64,000 nucleotides of DNA from Paragorgia papillata (lineage: Eukaryota > Cnidaria > Anthozoa > Scleralcyonacea > Coralliidae): NCBI GenBank assembly GCA_035771165.1, contig JAWNZC010000369.1, positions 248,001-312,000 of the forward strand, given 5' to 3'. Positions 26,742-41,763 of the stretch are shown piece after piece. How positions within the stretch are numbered: the first letter of the stretch is position 1; each line of letters opens with the position of its first letter. The notes beneath the pieces are model-generated. The model saw nothing but the letters and a program-made list of their open reading frames with translations, was not told the DNA's origin and searched no databases. The position numbers and the translations under genes are program-made.

Positions 26742-29700
26742 GCCTGTCTGTCTGTCTGTCTGTTGATTTCAAGCCGTATTTATCATTATTTTGAGTCTTA
26801 TTCTACGTTGTAAAAAATAATTCATGGTTTAGCCAGTGAACTCGATGTATAAGTTAAAATGTGATACCTGGAACGCTAACGTCCAGTCATTCGGGGGGCA
26901 AAAAGTGAGGCAAAAAGTTCCAGGCCCTTGCGCGGTTTGCAGGTACGATTCAGTCTCCCACAAAATGTTTTTTACACGGTCACCGGTCTTGAGCGAACTG
27001 CGAAGACTCGAAAAGGTTTGAAAAATTATTTATTGAATCATTTTATCACGCTTTGCTAAACGTGCATTTTAAATTTTGATTGGTTGTGCTATGCTGCCGA
27101 ACTAATTATGCAGTGATTGTCTATTTGTTGCTATAGGAAAAGTCATTGTCTTTACAAAACGTGCACGAAGTTTGTCAGTGAAGAAATTAAATCAAATTTT
27201 CGTTATATTATAAACCATATATATTAGAGTTTCGTCACTCCGAAGAGGATACAAAAAATCAACACAAACTTAGTATAGAATATGCCGTTTAGGTTAGTAC
27301 CAGTTTCATCAGTCCGTTCTGTTTAAAAAGCATTCCGCATTCGTACCGAAAACAACAACTAGCCATGAGTAAACGTGAAAAATAAACAATCAAGTTGTCA
27401 GTTTATATTTCTTAAAATATCATTAGTTACAAAAGGCCGTTTAACAAAACTGAACAAGAAATTAAAGGAGCAGAAATAAGAAAATGACATTAGATGTATA
27501 TTATGAAATATCAAGTATCAATACGTCTTCAAACTCGTACAAGAATAGCTTTCTCACTCTTGTTCTCACCTTTTCGGCTGGCTGTTTTTATCCTAGCCAG
27601 CAAAAGGACGTCTGTTTTCTCAGCCTATTTTCATCCCTAGCTTAATTTACTGTATAGTTTTGGACTGCTATACAGTAAATAAAACAACAACAGCGCTGCA
27701 CAACAATGGGAAACCATTAAATGCACGTTTAGTCTGATAAATAATTTTTTCAAACCTTTTTTCGAGCCTTCGCAGTTCGCTCAAGACGGGCGGCCGTGTA
27801 AAAAACATTTTGTGGGAGACTGAATCGTACCTGCAAACCGCGCAGGGGCCTGGAACTTTTTGCCTCACTTTTTGGTCCTTCGTTAGCGTTCCAGGTATCA
27901 CATTTTAACTTACATCGAGTTCACTGGGTTTAGCGTGCTGCGTCGACTATAGATGGATGCACCTGAAAAGTTGAGAGCACCCAAACTTTCTACGACTATC
28001 GCCTCGAGCACCTCGTACACTTCTTTCGTGCACCCCCAACTTCCCGCATGCATCCATAACTCGAACCATACACGTCACACAAACCATGTACCATGTTTAC
28101 TCGGGCTACTGTGGTAGACCGAGTCTAGGTTTCGACTCGGTTTTTCCCCCTTTTTTTGGGTGTCACAGTTTTGCATTTTTACTTCCGCTACTATTCATAC
28201 TTCCGATGAGTTGTTAGCCGTGTGACGGAGTGAGGCCGTGAGGCATGTTGTAAGTTCTTTGATCCTTTCGCTTTGGGGGTTCGACAAAAAGTTGAACAGC
28301 TTTGCCTTTTGATCAAGGTGTTCTTGCACGTTGTTGGTAGATTTCGAAACTGACTGACTGACTTTGTAGTTTAATTAACAGTGATGTGGCTGACAACTCT
28401 CTTGATCGTAAATATGTTCACCTCTGTGTATGCACCACATTCATGCACCCTTCGATTCAGGCTCCGAGCACTTGCGCCACGTGCATATACTTCACACAGG
28501 TGAACGTGACTACGTTTGGACGTTACCTATTTGCCATTAACACCACAAAAGATTCCAGATTCATAAGTATTCGATTACAAAGTCTCCACCTCAGATTCCA
28601 GATTTAAAATCTCCGGGACACACGACGAAACCGAAACGTTTTAGTGTTTGAGTACCATCGCGACGGTATTCATTTCAGTATTGCCTTTCCCCTGCATGCA
28701 GTCATCACCAAAAAAACAAAACATAATTACATGTTACATGAAATTGCCCGGGGTTTCACCACACAAACAAAGGGCAATTATTTTGAAATTTCTCGCTGCT
28801 TGAAATTGCCCTCGTCCCATACCACTTTTTGGCGGGAAAATCCGTGTCCATGGAAAATCCGTGTCCATGGAAAATCCGTGTGCTTTTTACTTCAAAATTA
28901 CACGGAAAATCCGTGTGCTTTTTACTTCAAAATGGCCGAAAAGTAGGAAACAAAAATGTCATGTAACATGTAATTAATTAGGAATTACATGTTTTTTCCC
29001 GTCTAATTTGAGATAAATAGCCCTCATTAGTTTTCAAAAACTCACTTCGCTCGGGCAATTTCACAATGTTTTTAACTCGGGTTATTTATCCCAAATTGCC
29101 CTCAAAAACATGTAATTACTAGTACAAATAACCGGCATAAATTACAAAATACTGACCTGCCGGTCCCTTTCCTCCTCTTTGATTTTTGTGAAGTAAGGGA
29201 CGCTCCTGAACGTAACATCTCAGCACCTGCCATGTTCCTGGGATGAGCAACAATATTTCCTGCAAGAAATTCTTTAAAAGTTCTCTCGACGTCTTGCATC
29301 CAAAGAAAAGCATACTGACGAAATGTTCCAAGTAATGTCTGTTCGGTTAAAAATAAAATAAATCCAGTACATAATTAAATAAAAAGTAGACGTTCTCTGA
29401 CCAAAAAATGATTTTATTTCGAGTTTTCGACTGTCAGACTTTAGTATAATTTCATAGTGGAAAAAAGGCTTTCCAGCTTTCTGATTGGTCCGCTCAACGG
29501 TGAATCTGAGGTGATAGTCACCGCCTAGCGCGGTGACTATTGCATCGCAAGAAATTGTTCTTCAAAAGTAGTTTTGGAAAAGAGACTGGTACTTATTCAA
29601 CACTGCACTGACTTTACTCGTTTCAGTCTCCCCCTCGGAGTTGTCATTTTGAAGTATGAGATTTTAGAATTTGTTGGTCCATTGAACTGTTGATTATTTT

Positions 29701-32700
29701 TTTTCAAAATGGGGTCTGTAGTTTTTGAGACAAACAAAAGAGGATAATACTGAAAACATTTATCACTGAGATGTTGTACATATCAAATATCGTGAAAACA
29801 AAACTTTATAAAGGTAACGTAGTATATTTTCTATAGTTCTTCGTATTTTTTGTATGTTTTGGCTAGGTTTTGGTCGTAGCGATGTGGCGAAAACTTCGTC
29901 ATGAGTGAAGAACATAAGATTGAACATGAATTAAGTGCAAAAAAGCCATAACACAGGATCCAAAACACCAGAATAAAAGTCTTTTTAGCATATATTTGAA
30001 TGTATGTACAAGTTCAATTCCAAAGTAGGATGTTGTTTACTCTTTTTTTGAAATTATTTACTGACAAAGACTGTGGCTTGCTAGCATCGTCTGTGAATAA
30101 ACAGAATCACCACTGTTAAAATGAAAGCAGTTGTTTAAAAGTTTTTGTTTCAACGTGATTGTTTTTTTATCAACCTCTGAAATTATACTAAAACAATTAG
30201 TCACCTCAGTCTCGGTGACTATCGGTGTATTTACCTCGCCGCTTCGCGGCTCGGTAAATATTCACCGATAGTCACCTCGATTTCGGTGACTAATTGTTAA
30301 ACAGTCTTCAACGGGATAAAGATGAAAGAAAAACAGTTACAGCGGAGCCTGTTCTTACAGACTGCTACAGATCTGTTGCCAACATACCTGTATCATTCTT
30401 TTATATCAGACTGATACAGCACTGACAGACCAACAGTCTGTTGCAGTCAGATGCTGTCAGTTCTGAACAGTCTGTGGACGTCTACAGCCTGTAACAGCTA
30501 TGATATCATACCTGTATCTGGCCTGAAGCTGCAACAGGCTGTAACAGACCTGTGGCGTTTTTAGGTGTGTATATATGTAAACAGTAATAAAATACAGTAC
30601 AGATATAAGAATTGGTTTACAAGCCTACCAAGGTGTTACACAAAATATTTTTAAAGACAACTTTTAGGGCAACCTGTTGTCGCAATAAAATTCCGGTGAA
30701 AGTTGTTAAACGCGTCAAATTTGTCAGAAACACGTTTCGGTAAACATCGTCGTTAGAGATATTGTAATGTTATTTATTTATTTATTTTATTGCGGCTATG
30801 TGACTATACTGCGTGTAGATGTGATCAAGCTGTTTCCTCTTTGCTAGGCAGCTGATGACCTCATATAGTGAGTAAAAGGTGCGTACTGTACGTGAAGATC
30901 GTGTAAAACAAGTAGCACAATCCCAAGAAACAAATGTGTATGCACAATGTAAGCTGCACGCACATTTAAATCGTAATATTAAGACGCTTAAAGTACTATT
31001 TTGAAAGAGATTTTCTTCACAATACAACGTAAATACATGTATAAGCTACTAAAAAGAAGCCCGGTTTCTATACGAAACATATACATATCCCTTTAATAAA
31101 AGCAAAAATACCCCACGTATAATCCCAACCCGTCTTTTGTTCTTCATTGCTGTATAACAGAAAAACAGTGATTAGAAGAAAATGCTATACAAACCTGACA
31201 TTCAATAGCATTGCCTTTAACAATATTCTTGATTGTAGTGATTAATTCCTGTACTTCGTCGACATTAGTAATAAGACTGTGGTAAGTCTAAAGTAAAAAA
31301 GAGTACTTATGATATAAGATAGGATGAGAAAGTATGTTAATGTATATACGTATGTGTGAGTATATAGTTCACATAACTAATTGGGGACACCATGTAACGT
31401 TACCTTTATTGAGGAAGGAAACCAGAGAACCTGGAGGGAAAAAACCAAGGCACAGGAGATAACCAACAACTCTAGTCACATGGAGCCAAGGTGGTCGCCC
31501 ACCCAAGTACTAACCCTATTCGACTGCGCTAGAAGCACGTACCTACCGCCTGCGCCTCTAACAAAGTATTAACAGGGTTATGTGGAATTAGTGTTTCTGT
31601 TGGAATATTTAGTTCGTTCGTTCGTTTGTTCGTTCGTTAGTTATTTCGTTTCTTTGTTTTTGTTTGTTGTGTGTGTTTTTGTTTGTTTGTTTGTTTGTTT
31701 GTTTGTTTGTTTGTTTGTTTGTTTGTTTGTTTGTTTGTTTGTTTGTTTGTTTGTTTGTTTGTTTGTTTGTTTGCTTGTGTGGCTGGCTGACTGGCGGAAT
31801 AAATAGATGGATGGATGGATGATTGGTTGGATGGTTAGTTCGTCGTGACGTAAATTTTGCTTTAAATGTATTGCTCTAAATCCACAATATTATCTAACCT
31901 TCAGTCCAGGCTCTAAAGGTTTAACCATATCTCCTCGTTTTAGAAAGTCCTGAATCCAGCGTTCAAAATATTCTTGGACACTTGGTGTTGCATCGTCTTC
32001 GTCAAGTTTAGGATTAAATACGACTTGTGAGCCTGACAATTCAAGTCTTATTGTGAGCACTGGTGTCACATTGCCGTCCTGAAAGGTATATGAAAAACAT
32101 ATTTAATGGCGTAAAGTGAAAAAGCGTTTAAGGCTACCAAGATTTTTAGTAACGAAATACCGACCTTTCACTCTACTTCTTGACAGTTCCGAATATCGGA
32201 ACTCGTAAGCGTATTTAATCACGGTTGAAGATAATGTTTCGATTATAATATTTTTTGTAATATGCGTGTGGGTGGATTTGTGCTACGTGTAAAAATACAA
32301 ATCGAAAATGTTGAAAGGTTGGTGTACTGCCAATATACTCAAAAAGAAAGTGTAGCGTTTCGAGCGAAGATCGAAAGAAAGAAACGCGTAGTAAAATAAA
32401 GACAAAAAACGCTACTTATATATATTTAGTATAATAATGCGATAAACTGAGAAAGAGGCTACAAACTTGCATGACCGAAACAGAATGTTTGGCATTGTTG
32501 AAATGTCGGGTAGCAAGTCTATCAACGTCATTGTACCTAATTACGAAAAGAAGATGTTCAGCAAATTTGGAAGAAATTAAGACGCCTGCCAGTTTTACCG
32601 ATGTATGCATGTGCAACATTCACAGCAGAAATTGCAATCACCGATGCTGGCGCGGGGTGCATGTAAAACTACCTGTATGCCAAATAACAAAACTAGATTT

Positions 32701-35700
32701 AAGTCAGGAAATACACATAGTAGATTTCAGATGGAAGCAAGAAGTATAACAACAATCTCGTACCCAGAGCCTGGCGGTCTTTTTGTCCAACGACAAGGGA
32801 GTCATCGGCTCTGGCCGGAACAAAGTAAAGCAGTACGGTGATTGGCTTAAATCTTCATGAATGTGCGTTCTCTCGGAAATAGTTCGGAAGTCCACGTTTT
32901 TCTGACTCGACCTTGTCCCTATAGACAAAAGGACAGCAGACTCGGGGTACGAGATTGGTGTAACAACAACCAATATAGTAGAGCAAAGTTGTTTGAGCGC
33001 AGCGCGCACTAAGCTATCAATGAACGGGCGTGGGGAAATGGGGGTAGCTGTACAATCAACTATTGTATCCTATCTTTCTAGTATATATCTGATATTTCAC
33101 CATATGTATAACTAAAGAAATACCAAATGATTTCCCGTGCAGGATACTCTGATCCAAACACGCGGGATGTTGCGAGACTTGAGAAAAGCGTAACAAAAAC
33201 ACAAGCTGCTAGGTGAGTGTTTTTTAGCTTTTTGAAAGTCGAGCAACTTCCCAAGTGTTTGGATCAAAGTATCCTGCACGGAAAATCATTTGGTATTTCT
33301 TTTATAAAATAACTGACTTTAAGAAAACGGTATATTTAGCAAAAAAACCATGAAGAAAATGCAAATTCTCTCGAAATTCATCAACTAAGTAAATCTTGAA
33401 GATATCTTGGTCGTCATACCAATCACATTTCTTCTATTAACACTTTGACGACTCAACAACCGATCACATTTCGTTTCAATAACACTTTGATGACGTTTCC
33501 ACTGAGCAGGCGAAATGGAGAAGCTGATAAGCCGAAACATGTTTTGGTTTTATTTTGCCGAAATAAAGAGAAAAAACTTGGTAAAATATTATAGGTCAAC
33601 TCTGAATATCGAAAACAGTGAAAAGTATTTGCAGCTACCGTAATCAGCCATCTTACCGTCTGGATCATGTTTTAAAACATCGTTCGCCGTAAAAAGCTAC
33701 TCAGTGGGCATGAACCGATCTAAAACTCCGAAAAAAAAGGTATTTTTATCGGGAATATTTTGGATTTATGTCGAGAGCTTGTGGACATTTTGCTCTATAT
33801 CGATAGTTTTTTCCTTTCACCAAGTGAGTTTATCATGCAAGAATACAAGAGGTATTTATACACAATTTTATTCTGTTAAGTCGCTTTTAAAACTTGAACT
33901 GATCACAACTTTTTGCTGTGTTTTCACAGCGGTTTTCATGAGCACAAATCATCGGTTTTCCCCCCCTCCGAGTTAAGCATTTGCTGAACTTGTTCTTTGT
34001 GTTGAAGTTTCAGTTCTCGTAGTTCAAGCTCTTACACATGCCTCTTTTTGTTTGTTTGTGGTTATTATACGCTTTTCTTTACGGCAAAAATGCTTTCGAT
34101 TTCCGTGTTTGGATACTCTGATCCTGCATGGTTATTGATCAGAGCGTGCGTAGTATAAATGTTATTTTATAAAGTTTATTGCCAACCCTCCATTCTTAAT
34201 TGAGTTAATTACTGTGACCAGTTGACTCTCTGCTATAGCCTTATGGTTATTACAGTTAGCTTGCCACCTTTACATACGTTTCTTTTGATTACAATAATTA
34301 TATGTATTATAAATACATGTGCTAACCAAATAAAATTGAGTTGAATTGAGTTGCGTTAAAACGAGATAGATAGGTGATCAATAAAACTGACTGTCGCCTC
34401 TGGGTCGCTTCTAAAAATACAGATACACGTTTCTAACTTTGCAGTTAACTAAAGCCGAAATGTTAAAACTACAGAGGTTTTTAAAAACCTAATTTTTTTT
34501 CTACAATTGACCGTACCGGAAAAGTTGGCGGCGGTAAAGTTTGCGACCTCAAATCAGCTCAAATAACAACTAAAAATTGCTTATCACGCTAAGATGGATT
34601 AAGTAAGCAAGAACTTCATTCCTACCAAAGTTGATCGTTTTAAAACCATATCTTCTAATAATTCTGCAAGAAACAATATTTACGGCATGCAAAGGATTGT
34701 GGTTAAATGAACAAGTCGCCATCTTATTGGTTTGAGTGCGTCCGAACATGCAGGAAATATTAAAAGCTCTTTAAATACAGCGTTATCTAATAAATTAGTA
34801 GGATAGCCACGACCAACAAAAAATTATCTCATCTCCAAAGATTTGATCTCGAACTCTTGGTCACCACTGCGGAGGTAGTGAAGACGCTGAAAACGTATAG
34901 ACCGTTTTTATATTCGTATTTTGGTAGTACAGCAACTTTATTTAACATTTTCGATCAACAAATACATGTATTAGAAATGTTATTCATACGTTGCAAGAAA
35001 CAGTAACTCGACAATACCTGACAAGGAGAATCTATTTGATCCATCATTCCCTTCAGCGACACCACAACAGACTTCCTTAAGCCTTCCAAGACAAGTTCAC
35101 TGATACACTGAATGTAACTCTGCCAAGCAGGGGAAGCACGACTAATCTGAACCGCCTGTAAGAAAAAGGTGAGAGAAAGAATTAAAGGTCAACTCAAGGC
35201 AAATTAATATTCCGCCTTGTTATATGCGCCAAGGTATGGAGAATCCAAATATGATGATAAAAATTTAAAGCAAAACGTACTTTTCATTGATTTCTGATTT
35301 TTTTAACGCAGTATTATTAAAAAAACCGTGTTGTAGAAAGAGTCTGGCACTAGCAAGTTTGTGACGTAAGTTGTAAGTTTGAACCTGGACGATTGCAATC
35401 ATAAGAAAAGCTGATTTATGATGAAGTTTCCAAACGCACATGTATTAAAGCATTTGACGCTTTTCGAGTGTGTTTACTTTAATGGATCGTAAAATCGTTC
35501 CTCCGTTTACGTAACACACTTGCCAGTGCCAGACTCTTTATACAACACGGCTTTTTATAAAAGTACTTCAAAATTCCTCGATTCAACATCCGAAAATCAA
35601 CGGGAAAAAATTTCAATTCATTTTTTTCATCATATCCGGATTCTACGTGCTTCAATACTTTTTATATAATGCGAAAAATGTAATTTGCCCTTAGTTGATC

Positions 35701-38700
35701 TTTAACAACATAGACGACACATTCATGTACAAAACAAAAGCTGAATGAAACAAGAGGGGGAAAACAGAAGAAAAAAGAGAAACTAGTGTAAAAGGGGAAG
35801 AATGTCAAAGAGGGAAGAATGACTATTGATGAAGCAATAATATTATAACGGTTATGCTTCAATATAAAAGAGACAAATTAAGAACGCGCAAGATTGGAAG
35901 AAAACTAAGTAATAAAATGCAGAGCAAATACAATTCAAATACCTCAAAGGTCGATAATAACAAGCCGTGAATTCTGTGTCCTCCCATAACAATGGATTGC
36001 TCAGTAACGCTATATGTTTCCCTTAAAATAATAAATTACTGTGTATTAAGGACGTGTATTTCATATTAAGAAAAACGCCTTATACGCCTCATCAATGCTG
36101 TGCTATATACGCTATGCTTTGCTGTGCTAAGTAGTGTTGTGCTGTAATATATTGTGTTGTATGATGTGGTATGGTGTGGTGTGGTGTTGTGTTAGGGTGT
36201 GCGTTGTGTCCGAGTTATTTCCTAGAAACCCTCTAAATGGACACCGCTACCAAACGTTTGGCATGCGTGGATTTGCTAGAGTAAACATTGCAAGAGAAGT
36301 GGGAACTATAGCCGTGGCAACAACAACCAGACAGTGAAGACTAAGTAAGACTCGACTATTCATTTGTGTTTTAAAAAAAGGGTCATGAAAATTACGAAGG
36401 GGTAACTTCAGAATATGTTACAATATTGACAAAGAAGCCATGCACACAAATTACCTACCTTATCTTTTTGGTAGTATGCTTATAATTTTAACTTTTGTGT
36501 CGGACTCTCGGACCAGTCCAAATATTTCAGTGTTTTCCCGCTCTTTTTTTAAGATACGAGCTCGGATGTCGCGCAGGCACAAAACGTTTGGCAGTGGTGT
36601 TCTCTAAATGTTAAATAGCGGATTCCACTCTCGTGCCCAGACACACGCCCCCCCCCCCTCGCGAGGCTCTGGGAAACCTAGCCTGGTACCCTGGCCCAAT
36701 TTCAAAAGAAATATGCGCCAGGTAACCACTAATTTCATTCTCGCGTCATCAGGGCTAAATCCCCTGATGACGATTGCAATTTCACTCATAGCCAAGAAAA
36801 ACGCGCAAAATTTGGAAAATTGGTGACGTAACAGGCGCATTCTGCTCCAAACTCTCGTGCCCAGACTCATGGTAACGGCTTCTCATTTTCCCTCCTTTGA
36901 CAAATCTCGTGTAAATCGTATCGTATCTATCATTATTCGTGAGGTAAACGAAGCTATGCGTTAGAAAGGACGGGACAATCTAGTTCAGTGTGAAAGATGC
37001 CATAACAGCCATCGTTCGCGGAGTCGAAGACATCACAGCTGTATTGCCAAGCGGATTTGGCAAATTCATTATTTCTCAACTTCTTCCCCTGGTGTTTGAC
37101 TAGTCTACAATTTAAAACGAGCAACATCAGCGCAGTCTGGAAAGAAAGTGTTGTTTTGGTCATCTCGCGCACTCATGGAAGGTCAGCTGGCAAAACTATA
37201 TATGGCAAAAATATGACATTGAAGGCTGTTGTTTGAAACACGATCGAAACATCACGATAGTGCATTAAATTTTCGAATTCAAATCTGGTGTATTGCTGTT
37301 ATTTGATTTGTCAAATTATATCAAACGTACGTTTATGGCAAACAGAGTGGACATTGTGAAATTCTTATTTTGTTGAATTTGTTTGAATTCTTTTCATTGT
37401 TTCCTAAAGCCAATCAGAACGCTCACATTTACAGAGATAATTCCCAGAGCCGCAGAACCGCATTAGCGCGTGGATCTGGGTACGAAAATGAGCGGATTCT
37501 TAAATACCTGTGCGCAGCATCCAATTGATCAACTGAAAATGACCGAGTCTTTTCTCGAGACGAGAACCCGTCCAAACAATTGTCATTAGACCACGACTCC
37601 ACAATGTTCTTGATCTCCTTGTAATTGCTCTGCACCACACAGAGATTTTTGTGAACATCTTCGCAAACCAGCGAACATAAGTGTTCGATAAAATCCGCAG
37701 ATTCAACTGTCTTCCATGAATATTGGTGAAGACCTTGATCCAGAAGCTGTAACAAATATCAAACATCAAAAACTGCAAGTTGCAAAAAATGCATCGCCCT
37801 TCCAGTCTTAATATTGAAATGCAGCCTAGTCCCAAGCTCTCTCTCTTCGCTGTTTCAATATTTGCTAGCATGGGCATCTGTGCCCGAGCGCAGCGAGAGA
37901 GAGCCAAGCAGATTTCACTAAAATGGTCCCTGATTTTCAAAAAGTGGGCCTTGGTCACCAGGTCCCATCCTGTTCGTAAACGAAAAGAATATAGTTTCAC
38001 AACGGCTGCAAAACCAAGTGAGTGATTTTGATTTGTTTTATTACTTGTTCCAACCTAATAAGAACCTGCTTGATCTCGATCTGTGATTAAATCAAGCTTA
38101 TTATTTGATATTTACACCACTTCACACTTGACCTGTATTTGAGTACTTATAATGACGCTGTGCTTAATCGTGTTTGCAGAATGTTGTGATTTTAATTGTT
38201 GTATTTCGCATTTTGTAATGTCGTGGGTATTTAAAATTGAATCGTTAACATTGCTAAGTTATTACAACGTATATTTTTACGAAGTACAGAAAATATTGAA
38301 GGTGATGAACTCATTAAACTTTTAGGTGAACTGTTGAACGTCAAAGAACGAATTTACTGACTTATCGGCCAGTTTAATCAAAGCCCTTATTTTAGAATTT
38401 CTTAGTTATTGAAACGTGCATGTTTAAAACTTACATATGTAAACTAATCATAAAACTTATATATAAAACTAATCATACCCGATTTGACGTCAACGGAGGT
38501 GACAACAAAAGACATTCCCGCAAACACGATATTACAAAGGAATAGCATAAAAAGAGGTGCATTAGCTATTAAACGTCCCGCTTGATTTGGGTCATTTAGT
38601 AAGAGAGGGACGTTTAATAGCTAATACACCTCTTCTTATGCACCAGTTGTAAAAAAATCAAGTTTTAAATGGCAAACGAACAGGAAACTCGCGTTTTGCC

Positions 38701-41700
38701 GAGGTTTCAGTTTGTTTCTTTAAAATAATATTTGGTCTAACTATTTGGTTTATACTAAAACAATTAGACAACTCGTCCTCGTTGTCTATGAACTCGTTTT
38801 CTAATTGTTAAATATAAAATGGCGCGTTTCTTGACTTTTCTTTGTATAATAGAATCGACGAGTATACATTGAACATTTACGTACAGTGGAAATTCAGTTT
38901 TAGTAAGAGTTGCAGCTCTTACCTTTATGTTCTGCAATCATGCAGGCTTTTTTCTTTTATTCGGAGTGGATAAAAATGTGGGACTACAATCAATGCATAA
39001 AACGTGGAGACACTTTCCTTTTTCAACCACACCAAGACCCACTTCCCAGTGCGCTCCGCCAGGAAACATGATTTGATATGCTACCTAAGCTATAAGGGAT
39101 AATTTTCAAGGTGCACCAATCTATTTCTGCAATGACTGCATCATAACGAAATGAAATGATTGCATTCCTGAGTGAAAGGTCTTGATGTTGCATTTTCGCA
39201 ACTGGTCCCGCGGTTTGGTCTTATTAAAATGATATATTCTTACACTCGAAACTTTCCTTCACCTAAAATTCCTAGAACATTCCGTTTAATGGAGTGAAAT
39301 ACCTAGTATTACTTGCAATTATTCACAAACCTCGTTTATCTTCATCAGCTTTCTTTCAAACAAAGGTAATTCATTGGGTTGTATATTCTTGTTAATTGCA
39401 TTATATCTTGATACTATGGTTTCCAGTCGGGCTGCAGTTGATCTCAACAGTGAGTCATCTATACTGCGCAGCAAGAGTCTCGCGGGATCGGGAAGTTTAA
39501 CGGAGAATGGTGGGTCGGCTAAATAAAACACTTCCTTCAGCAGAGATAGTAAGTCTGGATCGAAATTGACCTGGACACTATCGGGTTTCTGGTCAGCATT
39601 GGCTACCTGAATCTGAGAAAAACATCAACATCAATCAACATGTACTAACAAACAGCACAAACACACACAATAGAGAGTTTAAGTTTAAGTTTCACGTACG
39701 TTCGCACGACGAAAAACGGCAGGCGAAGGCAAAGTTATTATTTAAAACAATCACTCACAGAAAAAGACTTTTCACGTTAACCCTAACGTAAAATCGCCAT
39801 GATGACAAAGAAATACAAAACGTAAAGTGACGAGAACCAGTAGAAACTATACTAACAAAATCAACTCTGCCGTTTGCCGGAGCTCTCAAACGCGAAGCTT
39901 AAACTCTCTAATATTATTAATATTAGGGCCATTTTATACGGGACAAAACATTTAGCTTTGGATAAACATTAACAATACGAAAGTAACTATAATTAAACTT
40001 CCTACATAGCTGGCTTTTTGCTGGATGTAACTCAGGCTGCCATTGGTTCATTTATGGTCATGCACGTGCATTCGACAAACCAAACGTTTCCCGCGCGCGG
40101 GCAATACGTGCAATATTTGTTGCTGACTCGGGCAATCCAGCAAAAAACAAGTTATATAACAAAAGACTTAATGTCTGATCCTTCAGGAGACTTTAGTTAC
40201 TAAAGTTTTGCCTCAATGTTTCAACATCGAAATTCTTGAGAAAACAAAACTGTTTCCTTCGGGATCAGACAATAATAGGAGTATATTACAGTCTTTATAT
40301 TTAAAGCCATCCTATTTCTGTTAACAAAAAAGCACAATTTCCACATAAACATCCCGAATTCTAAATAGGATTAAACTTCTAAACCCTAACCCTAATCCTA
40401 ACCTTAAACTTAACTTTAACTGTCCCAATAATGTCATTTTTAAGTAAAACAGACTAAACAATTGACATCAATTTCGTATTTTACTATATTCGTGGTCTAT
40501 CTGACGTCTTTTCTAGAATTTATATACATGGAAAGTCAATCAACAAAACATATTTAAGTGAAGATTTTTTTCTATGTCAAAACACTTAATCAGAAAGTCA
40601 GTTAGAAAAAACATAGTCAATCGAGATATGGTCTGGAAACTCAGCTAAAGTCTTTGGTCTATAACTTTTGTTCGCCTTTATGCATTTTTGTGCACGGTGC
40701 ACGGTCACTGAACACACTGTATTTTAGTATAATGAACGAATTGTCCAATAGCAACGTTTCAGTTGAATCACTGAAGTTTCAATCACTCAACCGTGCTATT
40801 TAAATATTAATAAACCTAAAACAAAGTATGTGCACGGTGTAAGGTACGGTTCAACGTAAAATCACAGCTCATTATAGGCGCTTTGAAGTTCGCCGAGTTT
40901 CCAGACCATATCTCGATTGGCTATGGAAAAAACGACAAACAAGAGGGCACTCAGAGACTGCATATACCTCAGGCTGGCTCACAAGGCTCACACATGCATG
41001 AATGAATAAAATGCTTGATTGTACTCGTACCAAAATTATGCAAAAATGTTTGCATAAAATAAGGATAATAAGAACACTCAAGCATTTTTCGACACGGAGA
41101 ATCGTGTGGTCAGATTTTTATTAATTTCTCATCCAAATTTCAACCAATTGAACGGTTTGGTCCTTGATCTATATTCAGTCTTTCCACAAACGTTCACGAA
41201 AACCTGTGGGTTATTTCGTGACAGACAGACTCACAGACAAACAGACAGACAAACAGAGGTAAAAACATAACCTCCTGGGGGAGGTAATAAAAGCAGTAAC
41301 TTTGTAGTTGTGTTTTAGGATAATAAAATTTTGCTAATATTAGAAGACCTCAACGTTTGCTTACCAGTAAAGGTTGTTTCAATTTTGTTCTAAGATCTTC
41401 CTGAATCGCATTTTGCCATTCTGTTGTTTTTTGTATTTCGGCCCTTTTTCAAAACAAAAGAAATTGTTAAGAACAAGAACAACTATACAGAACTTCATAT
41501 ACAACGCAGCATTCCGTCTTTTCATACAGAACAGCACAATGTAGAAAAATTCGGGATAAAATCACAAATTTCATAGCCTCTTTTAAGACAAAATTCTGCG
41601 AGTTCTCCTCGCACTCCATTCAGTGTCTTTCAGCTCCTAAGGCAGTTTCTTCGTTAATTGCGGTGCCGTTGGTAGAGTTCTGCCCGTTCGTTCGTTCGCT

Positions 41701-41732
41701 CGTTCGTTCGTTCGCTCGCTCGCTCGCTCGCT

Positions 41733-41763
<31 letters not shown>

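Noticed and set aside
33480..33540. Hammerhead-like GCTGATAAGCCGAAAC
   Set aside because: The CTGANGA box is not met and there is no stem II between the two boxes.
36608..36870. TIR element with CTCTCGTGCCCAGAC ends
   Set aside because: The two copies of the motif are in the same orientation, so they are not inverted ends; no TSD.
37500..38000. 166-residue minus-strand frame
   Set aside because: It overlaps exon 14 in another frame; the 80-residue dynein frame there has the conserved motif and the right phases.
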